This document shows, one piece after another, positions 16,922 through 25,974 of a DNA stretch of 54,044 bases (its first letter is position 1; each line of letters opens with the position of its first letter). A program made the position numbers and the translations under genes. The notes under the pieces were generated by a model. It did not search any database, was not told the DNA's origin, and was given only the letters and a program-made list of their open reading frames with translations. Source of the stretch: Methanoculleus sp. (GTDB lineage: Archaea > Halobacteriota > Methanomicrobia > Methanomicrobiales > Methanomicrobiaceae); assembly GCA_011048835.1 (NCBI GenBank), contig DSDF01000018.1:1-54044 (forward strand). The letters are read 5' to 3'.

Positions 16922-19510
16922 ATGCACGATGCAACCCCTGAACTTCTTGCGCCGGCAGGGTCGTTCGATGTCCTCCGGACCGCTGTCGCCGCAGGCGCCG
17001 ATGCGGTCTACCTGAGCGGGAAGAGGTTCGGTGCCCGCCGGTACGCGGTAAATTTCGACGATGAGGAGCTCTGCCGGGCGATCGCCTTCTGCCATCTGCG
17101 GGGGGTGCGGGTCTATGTCACACTGAACGTGCTGGTCACGGACGACGAGCTGGCGGAGGTGGCGCGGCGCCTGCTCTGGCTCTACCGCATCGGGGTGGAC
17201 GCAGTGCTCGTGCAGGATGCAGGGGTTGCCGTCCTCGCCCGCAGTATTGTGCCGGGCCTGCCGGTGCATGCCTCCACCCAGATGACCGTTCTCTCCCGGG
17301 AGGGTGCGCTCCGGGCCGCGCAGCTGGGGATGCGACGGGTGGTGCTCGCCCGAGAGCTGCCCCTCGAGGAGATACATGCTATCGCCGCTCACCTCCCCCT
17401 CGACCGGATCGGCCTCGAGATATTCGTGCACGGCGCCCTCTGCTACTGCTACTCCGGCCAGTGCCTCTTTTCTTCAATGGTCGGGGGGAGGAGCGGCAAC
17501 CGCGGCATGTGCGCCCAGCCCTGCCGCAAGCCCTATCGCCTGGTACGGGGCTCGATCGACGCATTCGGCCGCCCCGTCCACCTCCGCACGATCCGGACCC
17601 GGGGGCGCTACCTGCTCTCGCCGCGGGATCTTGCGGTCTACCCCCGGCTCGACCGGCTTGCCCGTGCGCCGGTGGAGTCGTTCAAGATCGAGGGGAGGAT
17701 GCGATCGGAAGCCTACGTGGGAACGGTGGTCGATGTCTACCGGCGTGCACTCGACGCCATCGGGCAGGGCGCATGGACACCTTCCGAAGATGACGAGCTT
17801 GCCCTGCTCCTTGCCTTCAACCGCAACTTTACCTGCGGCTACCTGCTCGGCGATCGTGGTGGTGCGCTGATGGGGCCCGACCGCCCTGACCACCGAGGGG
17901 TGCGCATCGGCACGGTGACCGGCTATGACGGGCGAACGCACAGGGCGCTTATCAGGGTCAAAGGAAATCTCACCCCGGAGCCTGGCGACGGCATCGTGAT
18001 CGAGGGGGGGACGGGCGGACGCGAGGTGGGCATGGTTGTGCGCAGGGTGGAGACCGCCGGAGACGAGATCGTGGCAATCCGGGTCCCGAAGGCGGTTGCG
18101 GCGGGATCGGCGGTCTCGCTCACCCGGCGCGAGTCCCTCACCCGGCGCGCTCCTTCACCCCGCAACCCCCTTTCTGTCGATCTCTCGTTCTCGCTTCGCG
18201 ACGGGGTGCCGGTGGTGGGGGCGCGGACTTCCGCGGCAGGAGGAACGGAGGTGGCCGTGTGCGTCGAAGGCTCGCTTCCCATGGAACCGGCCCGGACGCG
18301 CCCGATCGCCGCGGGCCGCATCGAGGAGCTGCTCAGGCGAAGCGGAGACTCGCCCCTTGCGGTGCGGGAGGTGGCGATGCATTATTCCGGGGGGCTGTTT
18401 GCCCCGATCAGCGAGATTACCGGACTGCGCCGGGCGGCGATGGCGTCGCTGGAGGCCGCGATTGTGGAGACCTGGCAGCCGGGCGACACTGATGTCGCAG
18501 GTGCGGAGGAGCGCTGCCGGGTGTGGACCGCACGCCTCGAGGGGCCCGCTGCGCACCCAGCACCACGCCGGGCAGCACCCCTGCTCTCCGCATACGCGGA
18601 CAGCATCGACGCCCTTTGCGGTGCGGCGGAAGGCGGGTGCAGGCGCATCTACTTCGAACCCACCCTGCAGGCGGACGGGTGCGCTCTCTTCTCCTCGCCC
18701 GAAACGTTTCTGGCGACGATCGCCGATGCGGCGGAGCGGTGCGGGGCTGATGGCGCAGAACTCGTGTGGAAATGGCCGCGCATCTGCCGGCGCGCCTTTC
18801 TCGACCGCGCGGTTCCGCTGCTCGAGCCTGTCCGCGAGGCGGGGGTTTCCGGGATCATGGTGGAGGAGGCGGGGGCGGCGACGGCGATACGGTTGAGCGG
18901 GTGCGCCATCCTCCTCCATGGCTCGGTGGGGCTGAATGTATGGAACCACCTCGCCGCAGGGGGATACCGCGATCTGTTTTCCACCCTCACCCTCTCGCCC
19001 GAGCTCGACCGGGCACGCCTCCACGCCCTCGTGTCCCGGGTACGGGCTGCAGGACGGCATCTTGCGCTGGAGTACCTCGTGCAGGGCCCGGCGGAGCTCA
19101 TGGTGACGGAGGACGCGCTTGTGAGGAGTGCGGCGGGGCGGAACAGCGATGATGACGGGCAGACTGAGCCGGTGTGGTGGGGCGTGCAGGACGAGCGCGG
19201 CTACACCTTCCCCGTGCGTGCCGACTGCGAGGGCCGGACGCATATCTTCAATGCGGTGGAAACCTGCCTGGTGGATTCTATGCCGGCGCTGCTCGAAATA
19301 GGGTTTGATTCCCTCGCCATCGACGCCCGCGGCAGGACCGCCGCCTATGCCCGCGATATGGCGTCCCTCTATACGGATGCGATCGATGCGGTTCTCAGGG
19401 AGGGTGATGGGGCTTCCGGCCGTCTTGCGGCGCTGAAAGCGCGCATCCGGGAGCGGGCGATAGGGGGGATCACCACCGGTCACTTCCTGAGAGGCCCGCT
19501 TGATGCTTGA
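16922..19510 (+). CDS. Peptidase U32-family protein with DUF3656 (RlhA-like, 862 residues)
   Basis: A large protein of the U32 peptidase family. Members include RlhA/TrhP-type enzymes for RNA hydroxylation as well as supposed collagenases. The N-terminal half is a barrel starting ELLAPAGSFDVLRTAVAAG with ADAVYLSGKRFGARRYA. The family cysteine cluster lies at about residues 173-202 (CYCYSGQCLFSS, then RGMCAQPCRKPY). A DUF3656-like middle (about 330-480) precedes a second barrel-like half that includes VEEAGAATAIRLS. At 862 residues it is longer than bacterial RlhA (about 650) and like the long two-barrel form. It is monocistronic, with a TATA-like palindrome upstream. RNA modification is more likely than proteolysis, but the substrate is unknown. 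Confidence 0.85.
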   Translation: MHDATPELLAPAGSFDVLRTAVAAGADAVYLSGKRFGARRYAVNFDDEELCRAIAFCHLRGVRVYVTLNVLVTDDELAEVARRLLWLYRIGVDAVLVQDAGVAVLARSIVPGLPVHASTQMTVLSREGALRAAQLGMRRVVLARELPLEEIHAIAAHLPLDRIGLEIFVHGALCYCYSGQCLFSSMVGGRSGNRGMCAQPCRKPYRLVRGSIDAFGRPVHLRTIRTRGRYLLSPRDLAVYPRLDRLARAPVESFKIEGRMRSEAYVGTVVDVYRRALDAIGQGAWTPSEDDELALLLAFNRNFTCGYLLGDRGGALMGPDRPDHRGVRIGTVTGYDGRTHRALIRVKGNLTPEPGDGIVIEGGTGGREVGMVVRRVETAGDEIVAIRVPKAVAAGSAVSLTRRESLTRRAPSPRNPLSVDLSFSLRDGVPVVGARTSAAGGTEVAVCVEGSLPMEPARTRPIAAGRIEELLRRSGDSPLAVREVAMHYSGGLFAPISEITGLRRAAMASLEAAIVETWQPGDTDVAGAEERCRVWTARLEGPAAHPAPRRAAPLLSAYADSIDALCGAAEGGCRRIYFEPTLQADGCALFSSPETFLATIADAAERCGADGAELVWKWPRICRRAFLDRAVPLLEPVREAGVSGIMVEEAGAATAIRLSGCAILLHGSVGLNVWNHLAAGGYRDLFSTLTLSPELDRARLHALVSRVRAAGRHLALEYLVQGPAELMVTEDALVRSAAGRNSDDDGQTEPVWWGVQDERGYTFPVRADCEGRTHIFNAVETCLVDSMPALLEIGFDSLAIDARGRTAAYARDMASLYTDAIDAVLREGDGASGRLAALKARIRERAIGGITTGHFLRGPLDA

Positions 19511-19525
19511 GCTGATCCTGCCGGT

Positions 19526-19810
19526 TCACCGGACTCGTTTCCCGCGTTTCCTGAGGCTTTCGATCTCCTCTCCCCCAACGACGCGCAGGAGAAATGTGCC
19601 GTGGCAGGGTTTGGTGTAGGGAAAGATGATATGCTCCCCCTCGACGCCCACGAGAATGGGGGGCACCCCGATGATGTGGACGTCGAAGATCCTGAACCCG
19701 GGGGGCACCTCATAGTATTCGGGGGTGTTTTTTCGGATGTACTCCGCCGCCTCCCGGAACGAGCAGTGGCGGATGAGCACTTCGTAGTTCAGTTTTTCAA
19801 CGCAACCCAT
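19526..19810 (-). CDS. DUF1894 family protein (methanogen-specific)
   Basis: A 94-residue protein starting MGCVEKLNYEVLIRHCSF and containing YYEVPPGFRIFD, IIGVPPILV and FPYTKPCHGTF. These are hallmarks of DUF1894, a family I know only from methanogens and of unknown role. One conserved cysteine lies in KPCHGT and another in RHCSF. It is the last gene of an operon after fdhD and DUF1890, with a 22-base overlap with DUF1890. The tight overlap with a formate dehydrogenase maturation gene suggests a link with molybdenum/tungsten or formate enzymes, which is inference only. Confidence 0.88.
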   Translation of the reverse strand: MGCVEKLNYEVLIRHCSFREAAEYIRKNTPEYYEVPPGFRIFDVHIIGVPPILVGVEGEHIIFPYTKPCHGTFLLRVVGGEEIESLRKRGKRVR

Positions 19811-20286
19811 GCGACCACCTCCCTGAGTGTCCGTTTCATGGGGAGGGGATTGTGCCCGCCCCTGATGATGTGCTTTTCGCACCGGATGCCTTCCAGCCCC
19901 GACGCCAGTTCCTCCGCGTGCTCCCCGAAGATGAGGGCGATGGTCGCCCCCCCCGAGATCGAGGCGAGGGTCGCGGCGTAGGCAACCCCGGCATCGTTGT
20001 GAATGAAGACAAAGCAAAAATCGTAATCCTGCTCCCCTTCGGCAAGTTCTGCGATGCATTCGTCGATGTCCATGTGCGCCCCGAGGTAATGGCCTGCGGG
20101 GTCCGCCACCGCGAGGTGGGCGCAGGCCGACGGCGTCCCCGCCACCATTGCATCAATGCCGCAGGCCGCCAATTCGTTGAGCAGAAAGAGCGCCCCGCTC
20201 GTCTGCGCGCAGAGCTGCGGGCAGCCGAGCATCACCAGCGCGGTGCGGGGCGTGCCACCCCCACCGCCCTCATGTGCGGATATCAT
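19789..20286 (-). CDS. DUF1890 family protein (methanogen-specific)
   Basis: A 165-residue protein with a Rossmann-like look: TALVMLGCPQLCAQTSGALF near the start, then VADPAGHYLGAHMDIDECIAE, FVFIHNDAGVAYAATL and IRGGHNPLPMKRTLREVV. It matches my memory of DUF1890, found in methanogens next to DUF1894. The cysteines in GCPQLCAQ could bind metal or sulfur. Its ATG at 20286 overlaps the fdhD stop by four bases and its end overlaps DUF1894 by 22. The first 12 residues (glycine-rich) are poorly conserved in style, so the start may be slightly further in. Confidence 0.88.
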   Translation of the reverse strand: MISAHEGGGGGTPRTALVMLGCPQLCAQTSGALFLLNELAACGIDAMVAGTPSACAHLAVADPAGHYLGAHMDIDECIAELAEGEQDYDFCFVFIHNDAGVAYAATLASISGGATIALIFGEHAEELASGLEGIRCEKHIIRGGHNPLPMKRTLREVVAWVALKN

Positions 20287-21044
20287 AGCTTTTCGTCCTC
20301 TCGGGGTTCTCGCACTGCCCGCACAATGCCCTCGATCCGCTGCGGGTTGGTGTAGATGGTGAACCGGTTCTGCCGTGAAAAGCAGATGAGCGTGATCCCG
20401 GTCTGGTCCGCGGTGAGGATTCCGGCGCTGGTGGAGGCGGCCCTGGAGACGATGATGGGGATGCCGGCATTGGCCGACTTCGCCACCATGCCCGCAGGCT
20501 GCCTCCCGGTACAGCCGATGAAACAGTTGCCCCGGTCGATTCCCTGCAGTTCGGCATGGCCCACGACCTTATCCACCGTATTGTGCCGCCCGATATCGCA
20601 GCTCTTGACCACCAGCCCTTCGTCAGAGAAGAGCACCGAGCAGTGCACCCCGCCGGTCTTCTTCCAGGTCTCCGACTCGATTTCCCGGGTGATCCGGCGG
20701 ACCTGCTCCGGGCTGATACAGAGGGACGAGTGCACCGGTTTCGGCACCCCGCGGATGCCGCACCCCCCGCCCGACCGGAACTCGCGTTCGATCCCGAGCC
20801 TGCTCTCCGCCTCGACCCAGATCTCGTTTCTGTCGACACTCACTCCTTCCACATGTTCGGCGAGCCCCTCGCAGATGACGAACCCCGCGCCGAGTTCCTC
20901 CCGCTGGTCGGGACTGGCGATCTGTTCGGCGAGGAGCTGGTCGTTCAGGTAGATCAGGTACCGCTCCTCGCGGATCACCGGTTCGGTGATCCGCACAACC
21001 TCATCTCCGTCGACCCGGATCGCCGGGAGCATATCCATGACCAT
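20283..21044 (-). CDS. fdhD: Formate dehydrogenase accessory sulfurtransferase FdhD
   Basis: FdhD carries sulfur from a cysteine desulfurase to the molybdenum or tungsten bis-pterin cofactor of formate dehydrogenase. The 253-residue protein starts at ATG 21044 after a strong GGAGGAGG site. The active loop reads SGGGCGIRG (C95); in E. coli the loop has two cysteines (CxxC), and here the second is arginine. Downstream are GGVHCSVLF, CDIGRHNTVDKV, GCTGRQPAGMVAK and IVSRAASTSAGI, all typical. It heads an operon with DUF1890 and DUF1894. Formate dehydrogenase itself is not in this window. Confidence 0.93.
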   Translation of the reverse strand: MVMDMLPAIRVDGDEVVRITEPVIREERYLIYLNDQLLAEQIASPDQREELGAGFVICEGLAEHVEGVSVDRNEIWVEAESRLGIEREFRSGGGCGIRGVPKPVHSSLCISPEQVRRITREIESETWKKTGGVHCSVLFSDEGLVVKSCDIGRHNTVDKVVGHAELQGIDRGNCFIGCTGRQPAGMVAKSANAGIPIIVSRAASTSAGILTADQTGITLICFSRQNRFTIYTNPQRIEGIVRAVREPREDEKL

Positions 21045-21163
21045 GCACACCCTCCTCCTTCTCTGGTGATATGGTCTCCTGAGGGTCATAAATGACGCGG
21101 GCCCGCACCGGCCCGGTGAACCGTGTGTGATATTAATGAGAGGGCGGGGGTAATAGATCACCA

Positions 21164-22312
21164 ATGTACGCCAGACGACTTGACCATCTTCCACCCTATC
21201 TTTTCGCACGCATCGATGAACTGAAGGCGGAGAAGCAGCGCCAGGGAGTCGACGTCATCGATTTCGGGGTGGGGGACCCCGACCTGCCCACGCCCGCCCA
21301 TATCGTGGAGTCCCTCTGTGAAGCGGCGCGGGACCCCGCCACGCACCACTACCCGAACTACGCGGGGATGCTCCCCTACCGGCAGGCGGTTGCCGACTGG
21401 TACGCATCCCGGTTCGGCGTCTCCCTCGACCCGGTCTCCGAGGTGCTCGCCCTCATCGGGTCCAAGGAGGGCATCGCCCATATTCCCGAGGCGTTTGTCA
21501 ACCCCGGCGACTACGTGCTCGCCACCGATCCCGGCTACCCGGTCTACAAGACATCCACGCTCTTTGCCGAAGGCAACGTGCACGAGATGCCGCTCCGTGA
21601 GGAGCATGATTTCCTGCCGGTGTTTGACGAGATCCCCGCGGCGGTTCTCGAACGGGCGAGATTGATGTTTCTGGGCTACCCCAACAACCCCACCGGGGCG
21701 GTGGCTTCCCGGTCGTTCTTCGAGGAGGTGGTCGGGTTCGCGCGGGAGCACGAGATCATCGTCGTCCACGACAACGCCTACTCGGAGATCGCCTTCGACG
21801 GCTACCGCCCCCTCTCGTTTCTGGAGGTGGACGGGGCGAGGGAGGTGGGCATCGAGATGCACTCCCTCTCGAAGACCTACAACATGACCGGGTGGCGCAT
21901 CGGGATGGCATGCGGAAACGAAAGCGTTATTGCCGGATTGGGACGGGTCAAGACCAATGTGGACTCCGGCGCCTTTGATGCCATCCAGCGTGCGGCCATC
22001 ACGGCCCTTTCGGGCCCGCAGGACTGCGTCGAGGAATCGTGCCGGGTCTACCGGGAGCGGCGCGATGTCCTCGTCGCGGGCCTGCGCGATCTCGGGTTCG
22101 AGGCGACCGCGCCGAAGGCCACCTTCTACGTCTGGTTCAAAGTGGACGACAGCATGGCATTTGCAACAACGATGCTCAATGACGCGGGCATTGTCGTCAC
22201 CCCCGGAATCGGGTTCGGGGCGAACGGCGAAGGCTATGTCCGGTTCGCCATCACCCGCTCGGTGGCGCGGATCAAAGAGGCGATCGAGCGCATGAGGGGG
22301 CTATTTTCGTGA
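21164..22312 (+). CDS. dapL: LL-diaminopimelate aminotransferase
   Basis: A class I PLP aminotransferase that makes LL-diaminopimelate from tetrahydrodipicolinate in one step, the lysine route common in methanogens. The 382-residue protein has IDFGVGDPDLPTP near the start, YPNNPTGAV for PLP and substrate contact, and SLSKTYNMTGWRIG with the PLP lysine. The start at ATG 21164 gives the family's usual N-terminus (RLDHLPPYLFARIDELK). It overlaps lysA by four bases (GTGA), so the two lysine genes are coupled, which strongly supports DapL over other class I aminotransferases. Full length. Confidence 0.92.
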   Translation: MYARRLDHLPPYLFARIDELKAEKQRQGVDVIDFGVGDPDLPTPAHIVESLCEAARDPATHHYPNYAGMLPYRQAVADWYASRFGVSLDPVSEVLALIGSKEGIAHIPEAFVNPGDYVLATDPGYPVYKTSTLFAEGNVHEMPLREEHDFLPVFDEIPAAVLERARLMFLGYPNNPTGAVASRSFFEEVVGFAREHEIIVVHDNAYSEIAFDGYRPLSFLEVDGAREVGIEMHSLSKTYNMTGWRIGMACGNESVIAGLGRVKTNVDSGAFDAIQRAAITALSGPQDCVEESCRVYRERRDVLVAGLRDLGFEATAPKATFYVWFKVDDSMAFATTMLNDAGIVVTPGIGFGANGEGYVRFAITRSVARIKEAIERMRGLFS

Positions 22313-23610
22313 ATCTCCCCTCTCATATGCAGGTCCGGGACGGGCACCTGTACATCGGGGCGCATGACTGCACGAGCCTGGCGGCCGAGTTCGGCACCCC
22401 CCTGTATGTCACCGACGAGGGACGGATTCAGGAGAATTTCCGCCGGGTCCGCGCCGCGCTCGCCCGGTACTCGTCTGCGTTCCGCATCCTCTACGCAGCA
22501 AAGGCCAACGGCAACCTCTCCGTGCTGCAGACGCTGGCGCGGGAGGGTGCAGGTGCCGACGTCTTCTCCGCGGGAGAAGTCCAGCTGGCCCTTCTCGCGG
22601 GCATGCGGCCCGAATATCTTCTTTTCAACGGCAGCTCCAAAAGCCGCGCCGATCTCGCGCTCGCCGTGGAGAGGGGCATCCGCGTCTCGGTCGACTCCTT
22701 CGACGAACTGCGGCAGCTGGATGCGGTCGCGGGGGACGCGGGACGCGAGGTGGAGATCTCCTTCCGCGTGAACCCGGCTCTCGAGGTGCCCACGCACCCC
22801 AAGATCGCCACCGGGCTCGCCACCACCAAGTTCGGCATCCCTGCAGGGCAGATCCTCGATGCCTACCGGGAAGCGCTCAGCTGCGCGTATGTGCGCCCCG
22901 TGGGCCTGCACTGCCATATCGGGTCGCAGATCCTTGATGTGGAGCCCTTCGCCCGCGCTGCGGAGGTGATGGTGCGGGTGGCCGGCGCTGTTACCGATAT
23001 CGGGGTGGACCTTTCGTTTCTTGATATCGGCGGAGGGCTTGGCATCCCTTACCGGCGGGACGCGGATAGTGCGCCGGGGTTCGAGGAGTATGCCGATGCG
23101 GTCATGCCGGTGGTCCTGGAGGGACTGGCGGAGCTGGGCATTTCGCCCGAGCTGTGGGTCGAGCCGGGGCGCTCCCTTGTCGCAGACTCCACAGTGCTGC
23201 TCACCGGCGTCAACTCGGTCAAATCGGCGCATAAGAGGTTCGTCAACGTGGACGCGGGGTTCAACCTCCTGCTCCGCCCGGCGATGTACGATTCCTACCA
23301 CGAAGTGGTCGTGGCGAACAGGGCCGACGCCCCGCCGGTGCAGGAGTACACAATCGCCGGCCCCATCTGCGAAACCGGCGATATCCTCGCGACAGACCGC
23401 ATGCTCCCCGCCGTGGAGGAGGGGGACGTGATCGCCATGCTCGATGCCGGTGCCTACGGGTTTTCCATGTCCTCCCAGTACAACAGCAGGCCTCGCTGTC
23501 CTGAAGTCATGGTCAGCGGTGAGAGAAAGGCGCTGATGCGCCGCGGGGAGACGGTCGACGACCTTCTCGCCACCATGGAACCCCTCCCATGGCACCAGGG
23601 AGCACCGTGA
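22309..23610 (+). CDS. lysA: Diaminopimelate decarboxylase
   Basis: A fold-type III PLP enzyme that decarboxylates meso-diaminopimelate to lysine. The 433-residue protein starts at GTG 22309, overlapping the dapL stop. It has YAAKANGNLSVL with the PLP lysine, GLHCHIGSQI, the phosphate loop DIGGGLGIPY, and CETGDILATDR with the cysteine from the partner subunit. WVEPGRSLVAD is also typical. Complete. It is followed after 13 bases by the RPA gene, so a three-gene transcript is likely. Confidence 0.96.
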   Translation: MNLPSHMQVRDGHLYIGAHDCTSLAAEFGTPLYVTDEGRIQENFRRVRAALARYSSAFRILYAAKANGNLSVLQTLAREGAGADVFSAGEVQLALLAGMRPEYLLFNGSSKSRADLALAVERGIRVSVDSFDELRQLDAVAGDAGREVEISFRVNPALEVPTHPKIATGLATTKFGIPAGQILDAYREALSCAYVRPVGLHCHIGSQILDVEPFARAAEVMVRVAGAVTDIGVDLSFLDIGGGLGIPYRRDADSAPGFEEYADAVMPVVLEGLAELGISPELWVEPGRSLVADSTVLLTGVNSVKSAHKRFVNVDAGFNLLLRPAMYDSYHEVVVANRADAPPVQEYTIAGPICETGDILATDRMLPAVEEGDVIAMLDAGAYGFSMSSQYNSRPRCPEVMVSGERKALMRRGETVDDLLATMEPLPWHQGAP

Positions 23611-23623
23611 GGTACCCGTTCGT

Positions 23624-24919
23624 ATGCGGATGCACTACGCCCTTGTGGACGATCTGCTCTCCCCCGAAGAGTTCGAGCGGCGGGTGGCAGAGACCATCGC
23701 AAAGGCCGGCGACCTGATCGACGAGCATACGGCAGCCGTTATGGTGGTCCGGGAGGCGGGCCGCCAGCACGTGAAGATCCGGGACGTTCCGGCACGCGCC
23801 ACCCTGACCTGTTTTTTCGGCAAAATCCTGGGCATTGAGGGGCCGAAACACTTTGAACGCAGGGGTGGAGATTGCGGGCAGGTGTCTTCGCTCATGGTGG
23901 GCGATGATTCCGGCGAGATCCGGGCAGTTCTCTGGGACGATGCCGCAACTGCAGTGACCGAGCTCGAGGTCGGGGAGGTGCTCGAGATTTTCGGTCGTCC
24001 CAAACAGTCCGGCGCCGCCGAGGTGCACGTGCTTGATATGCGCAGGACGCCCTGCGACATCGCCACACGTGAAGAGGGCGCACGGGTGCGGGCGTCCGGC
24101 GAGGTCGCCGCCGAGACGCTGGAGGTCAGGGTCGTGCATATCGAAAAACCACGACGTTTCGTGCGCAGGGACGGAACCGAGGGAGAACTGGTCGAAGCGG
24201 TGGTGGGAAACGAGGAGGGGACGGCGCGGCTTGTCTGCTGGTACCCGCCGCTGCTCGACGGAGTAATCCCGAAAAGCAGCCTGCACATCGAGGGGGCACG
24301 CCCCAATCCCCGCGCCCGGCAGCGCGAGTATACGGTGGGGGAACTAGCAGCCATCCGTCCCGCAGAACGAGACGTCACCGTCCCGTTCTCTGCACTTGCC
24401 GAAGTGGAGGAGGGGAGTATCTGTGCGGTCTGCGGGCAGGTGGCGGCGATCGATCCCCCCCGGCGCTTCACCACACGAAAAGGGGAGGAGTCATGGGTGA
24501 GAAACGGGGTGCTGGCGGACGAATCGGGAACCCTCAGAGTCGTGTTCTGGGGTGACCTTGCAAAGGAGGACCTCGTCCCCCGCGAGGGCGTGGAACTCTA
24601 TCACGCAGTGGGAAGGCGGGGAAGGGACGGTGAGATGGAACTCCATGCGGGGTGGGGAAGTGCTCTGGTGATCGCGTTGCCGGAACCGGAAGAGATCTCC
24701 GTGCGAGGGACGGTGATCGATACTGCGTTCGGGCGGTGCATCGACGACGGCAGGACAAGCTACCTCCTCGACGGCGATCTTATGCTGGGGGCGGAGGTGA
24801 AGATACGGGGGACGCTCACCGGTCGGCGTCTGCGCCCCATTACGTGGGAACCGGTAATGCCGGATGCGGCGTCTCTCAAGGGGCGTGCAATGCACCTGAT
24901 CCGCCCATCCCTGCCATAG
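23624..24919 (+). CDS. Multi-OB-fold single-stranded DNA-binding protein (RPA-like)
   Basis: A 431-residue replication protein A homologue protecting single-stranded DNA in replication and repair. Three OB-fold repeats can be seen by recurring signatures: SLMVGDDSGEIRAVLWDD (about 90), VVGNEEGTARLVCWYPP (about 195) and VLADESGTLRVVFWGDL (about 300). A weaker C-terminal OB-like part follows. No zinc finger is evident, since the CAVCGQV stretch lacks the paired cysteines. The start at ATG 23624 or two codons later is uncertain. It lies close behind lysA, which is unrelated in function. Confidence 0.85.
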   Translation: MRMHYALVDDLLSPEEFERRVAETIAKAGDLIDEHTAAVMVVREAGRQHVKIRDVPARATLTCFFGKILGIEGPKHFERRGGDCGQVSSLMVGDDSGEIRAVLWDDAATAVTELEVGEVLEIFGRPKQSGAAEVHVLDMRRTPCDIATREEGARVRASGEVAAETLEVRVVHIEKPRRFVRRDGTEGELVEAVVGNEEGTARLVCWYPPLLDGVIPKSSLHIEGARPNPRARQREYTVGELAAIRPAERDVTVPFSALAEVEEGSICAVCGQVAAIDPPRRFTTRKGEESWVRNGVLADESGTLRVVFWGDLAKEDLVPREGVELYHAVGRRGRDGEMELHAGWGSALVIALPEPEEISVRGTVIDTAFGRCIDDGRTSYLLDGDLMLGAEVKIRGTLTGRRLRPITWEPVMPDAASLKGRAMHLIRPSLP

Positions 24920-24961
24920 CGTCCCGTCTCCGGCTGCCCGTGGTGCATGCGGGCATCCCTT

Positions 24962-25468
24962 TCAGATGTGGGGGCGTACGAATCCGCGTTTCTGGAGATA
25001 GCGCTGGTGGTACTCTTCCGCAGGGTAAAATGTGGAGGCCGGCACGATCTCGGTGACGATAGGGCGCCTGTATTGTTGTGATCGTTCCAGCCACGCTCTG
25101 GACGCCTCCGCCGCCTCTTTCTGCTGATCATCATGGTAGAAGATCGCCGAGCGGTACTGGGAGCCGATATCCGGCCCCTGCCTGTTGCGTGTCGTCGGGT
25201 CGTGGACCTCCCAGAAGATGTCGAGCAGTTCCTCGTAGCTCACCACCCGGGGATCGAAGATTACCTCCACCGATTCCGCATGGCCTGTCCTGCCCGTGGA
25301 GACCTGCTCATAGCCGGGATTGTCCGTCTCGCCGCCCGTATAACCGACACTGGTCGACACCACGCCCTTGACGCCGCGAAATGCCTCTTCCACGCCCCAG
25401 AAACAGCCTGCGGCAAAGGTTGCTGTTTCATAGGCCCTGTGTTTCTCCTTCTTTGACGGTTCTGCCAT
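24962..25468 (-). CDS. msrA: Peptide methionine-S-sulfoxide reductase MsrA
   Basis: Repairs oxidised methionine in proteins. The 168-residue protein has the catalytic motif [10 protein letters not shown] (C22), [23 protein letters not shown] and [11 protein letters not shown], all diagnostic. ATG 25468 follows a GGAGGAAG ribosome site, and the 9 codons upstream are not coding-like. No resolving cysteine pair is visible at the C-terminus, so recycling may use another route. Together with FprA and the rubredoxins it adds to the oxidative stress set in this region. Confidence 0.95.
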   Translation of the reverse strand: MAEPSKKEKHRAYETATFAAGCFWGVEEAFRGVKGVVSTSVGYTGGETDNPGYEQVSTGRTGHAESVEVIFDPRVVSYEELLDIFWEVHDPTTRNRQGPDIGSQYRSAIFYHDDQQKEAAEASRAWLERSQQYRRPIVTEIVPASTFYPAEEYHQRYLQKRGFVRPHI

Positions 25469-25605
25469 CGGTACTTCCTCCGCCCTGTGAGACAACAGGA
25501 CAGGCGTTCTTCCTTAAAATAGTTGTGGTCACCCGCCCCAGCCCGCCCATCGCCGCTCAAAGGTTCATGTAGGTTTGCGCACATACTTCCTGTACGGTGA
25601 GGGCG

Positions 25606-25875
25606 ATGGATTTCAACTTTGTGCGCTATGAACGCAACGAGGATAAATGCCGGACTGAAATCGATTTTGTGGCAACATATACCGGCCCGGTGCCCTCGAG
25701 AAAAGAACTTCTCGGGCAGCTGGCTCTCTTCTACAGCTTTGCCGAGGACACCGCCGTGCTTGACCGGCTGCGGAGCCGTGCCGGCAGGGGCGGGGTGCGG
25801 GGAAGCCTGCGGGTCTATGACGATGCGGCGAGCCTGAAGCGGTACGAACGGGCAGAGAAAAAGAGGCGCCGGTGA
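25606..25875 (+). CDS. Ribosomal protein S24e-like protein (stand-alone, divergent)
   Basis: An 89-residue protein resembling archaeal ribosomal protein S24e: N-terminal MDFNFVRYERN, central GPVPSRKELLGQLA (S24e has PSRKE at this place), then GVRGSLRVYDDAASLKRYE and a basic tail. ATG 25606 follows GGTGA; a GTG three codons earlier is possible. Real S24e genes normally sit beside S27ae and have a conserved GxxxxxGxAxxY segment that is altered here. This could be the only S24e or a paralogue with another RNA-related role. The family call is by eye. Confidence 0.6.
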   Translation: MDFNFVRYERNEDKCRTEIDFVATYTGPVPSRKELLGQLALFYSFAEDTAVLDRLRSRAGRGGVRGSLRVYDDAASLKRYERAEKKRRR

Positions 25876-25974
25876 GTTCCGATCCATATGATTCACTTTC
25901 ACCCTGCGCGCCATCTGTTCGTATATGCCGGTTAGGAAAGTGATATGTGATCCCATAGAAAGAGTTACATTATC

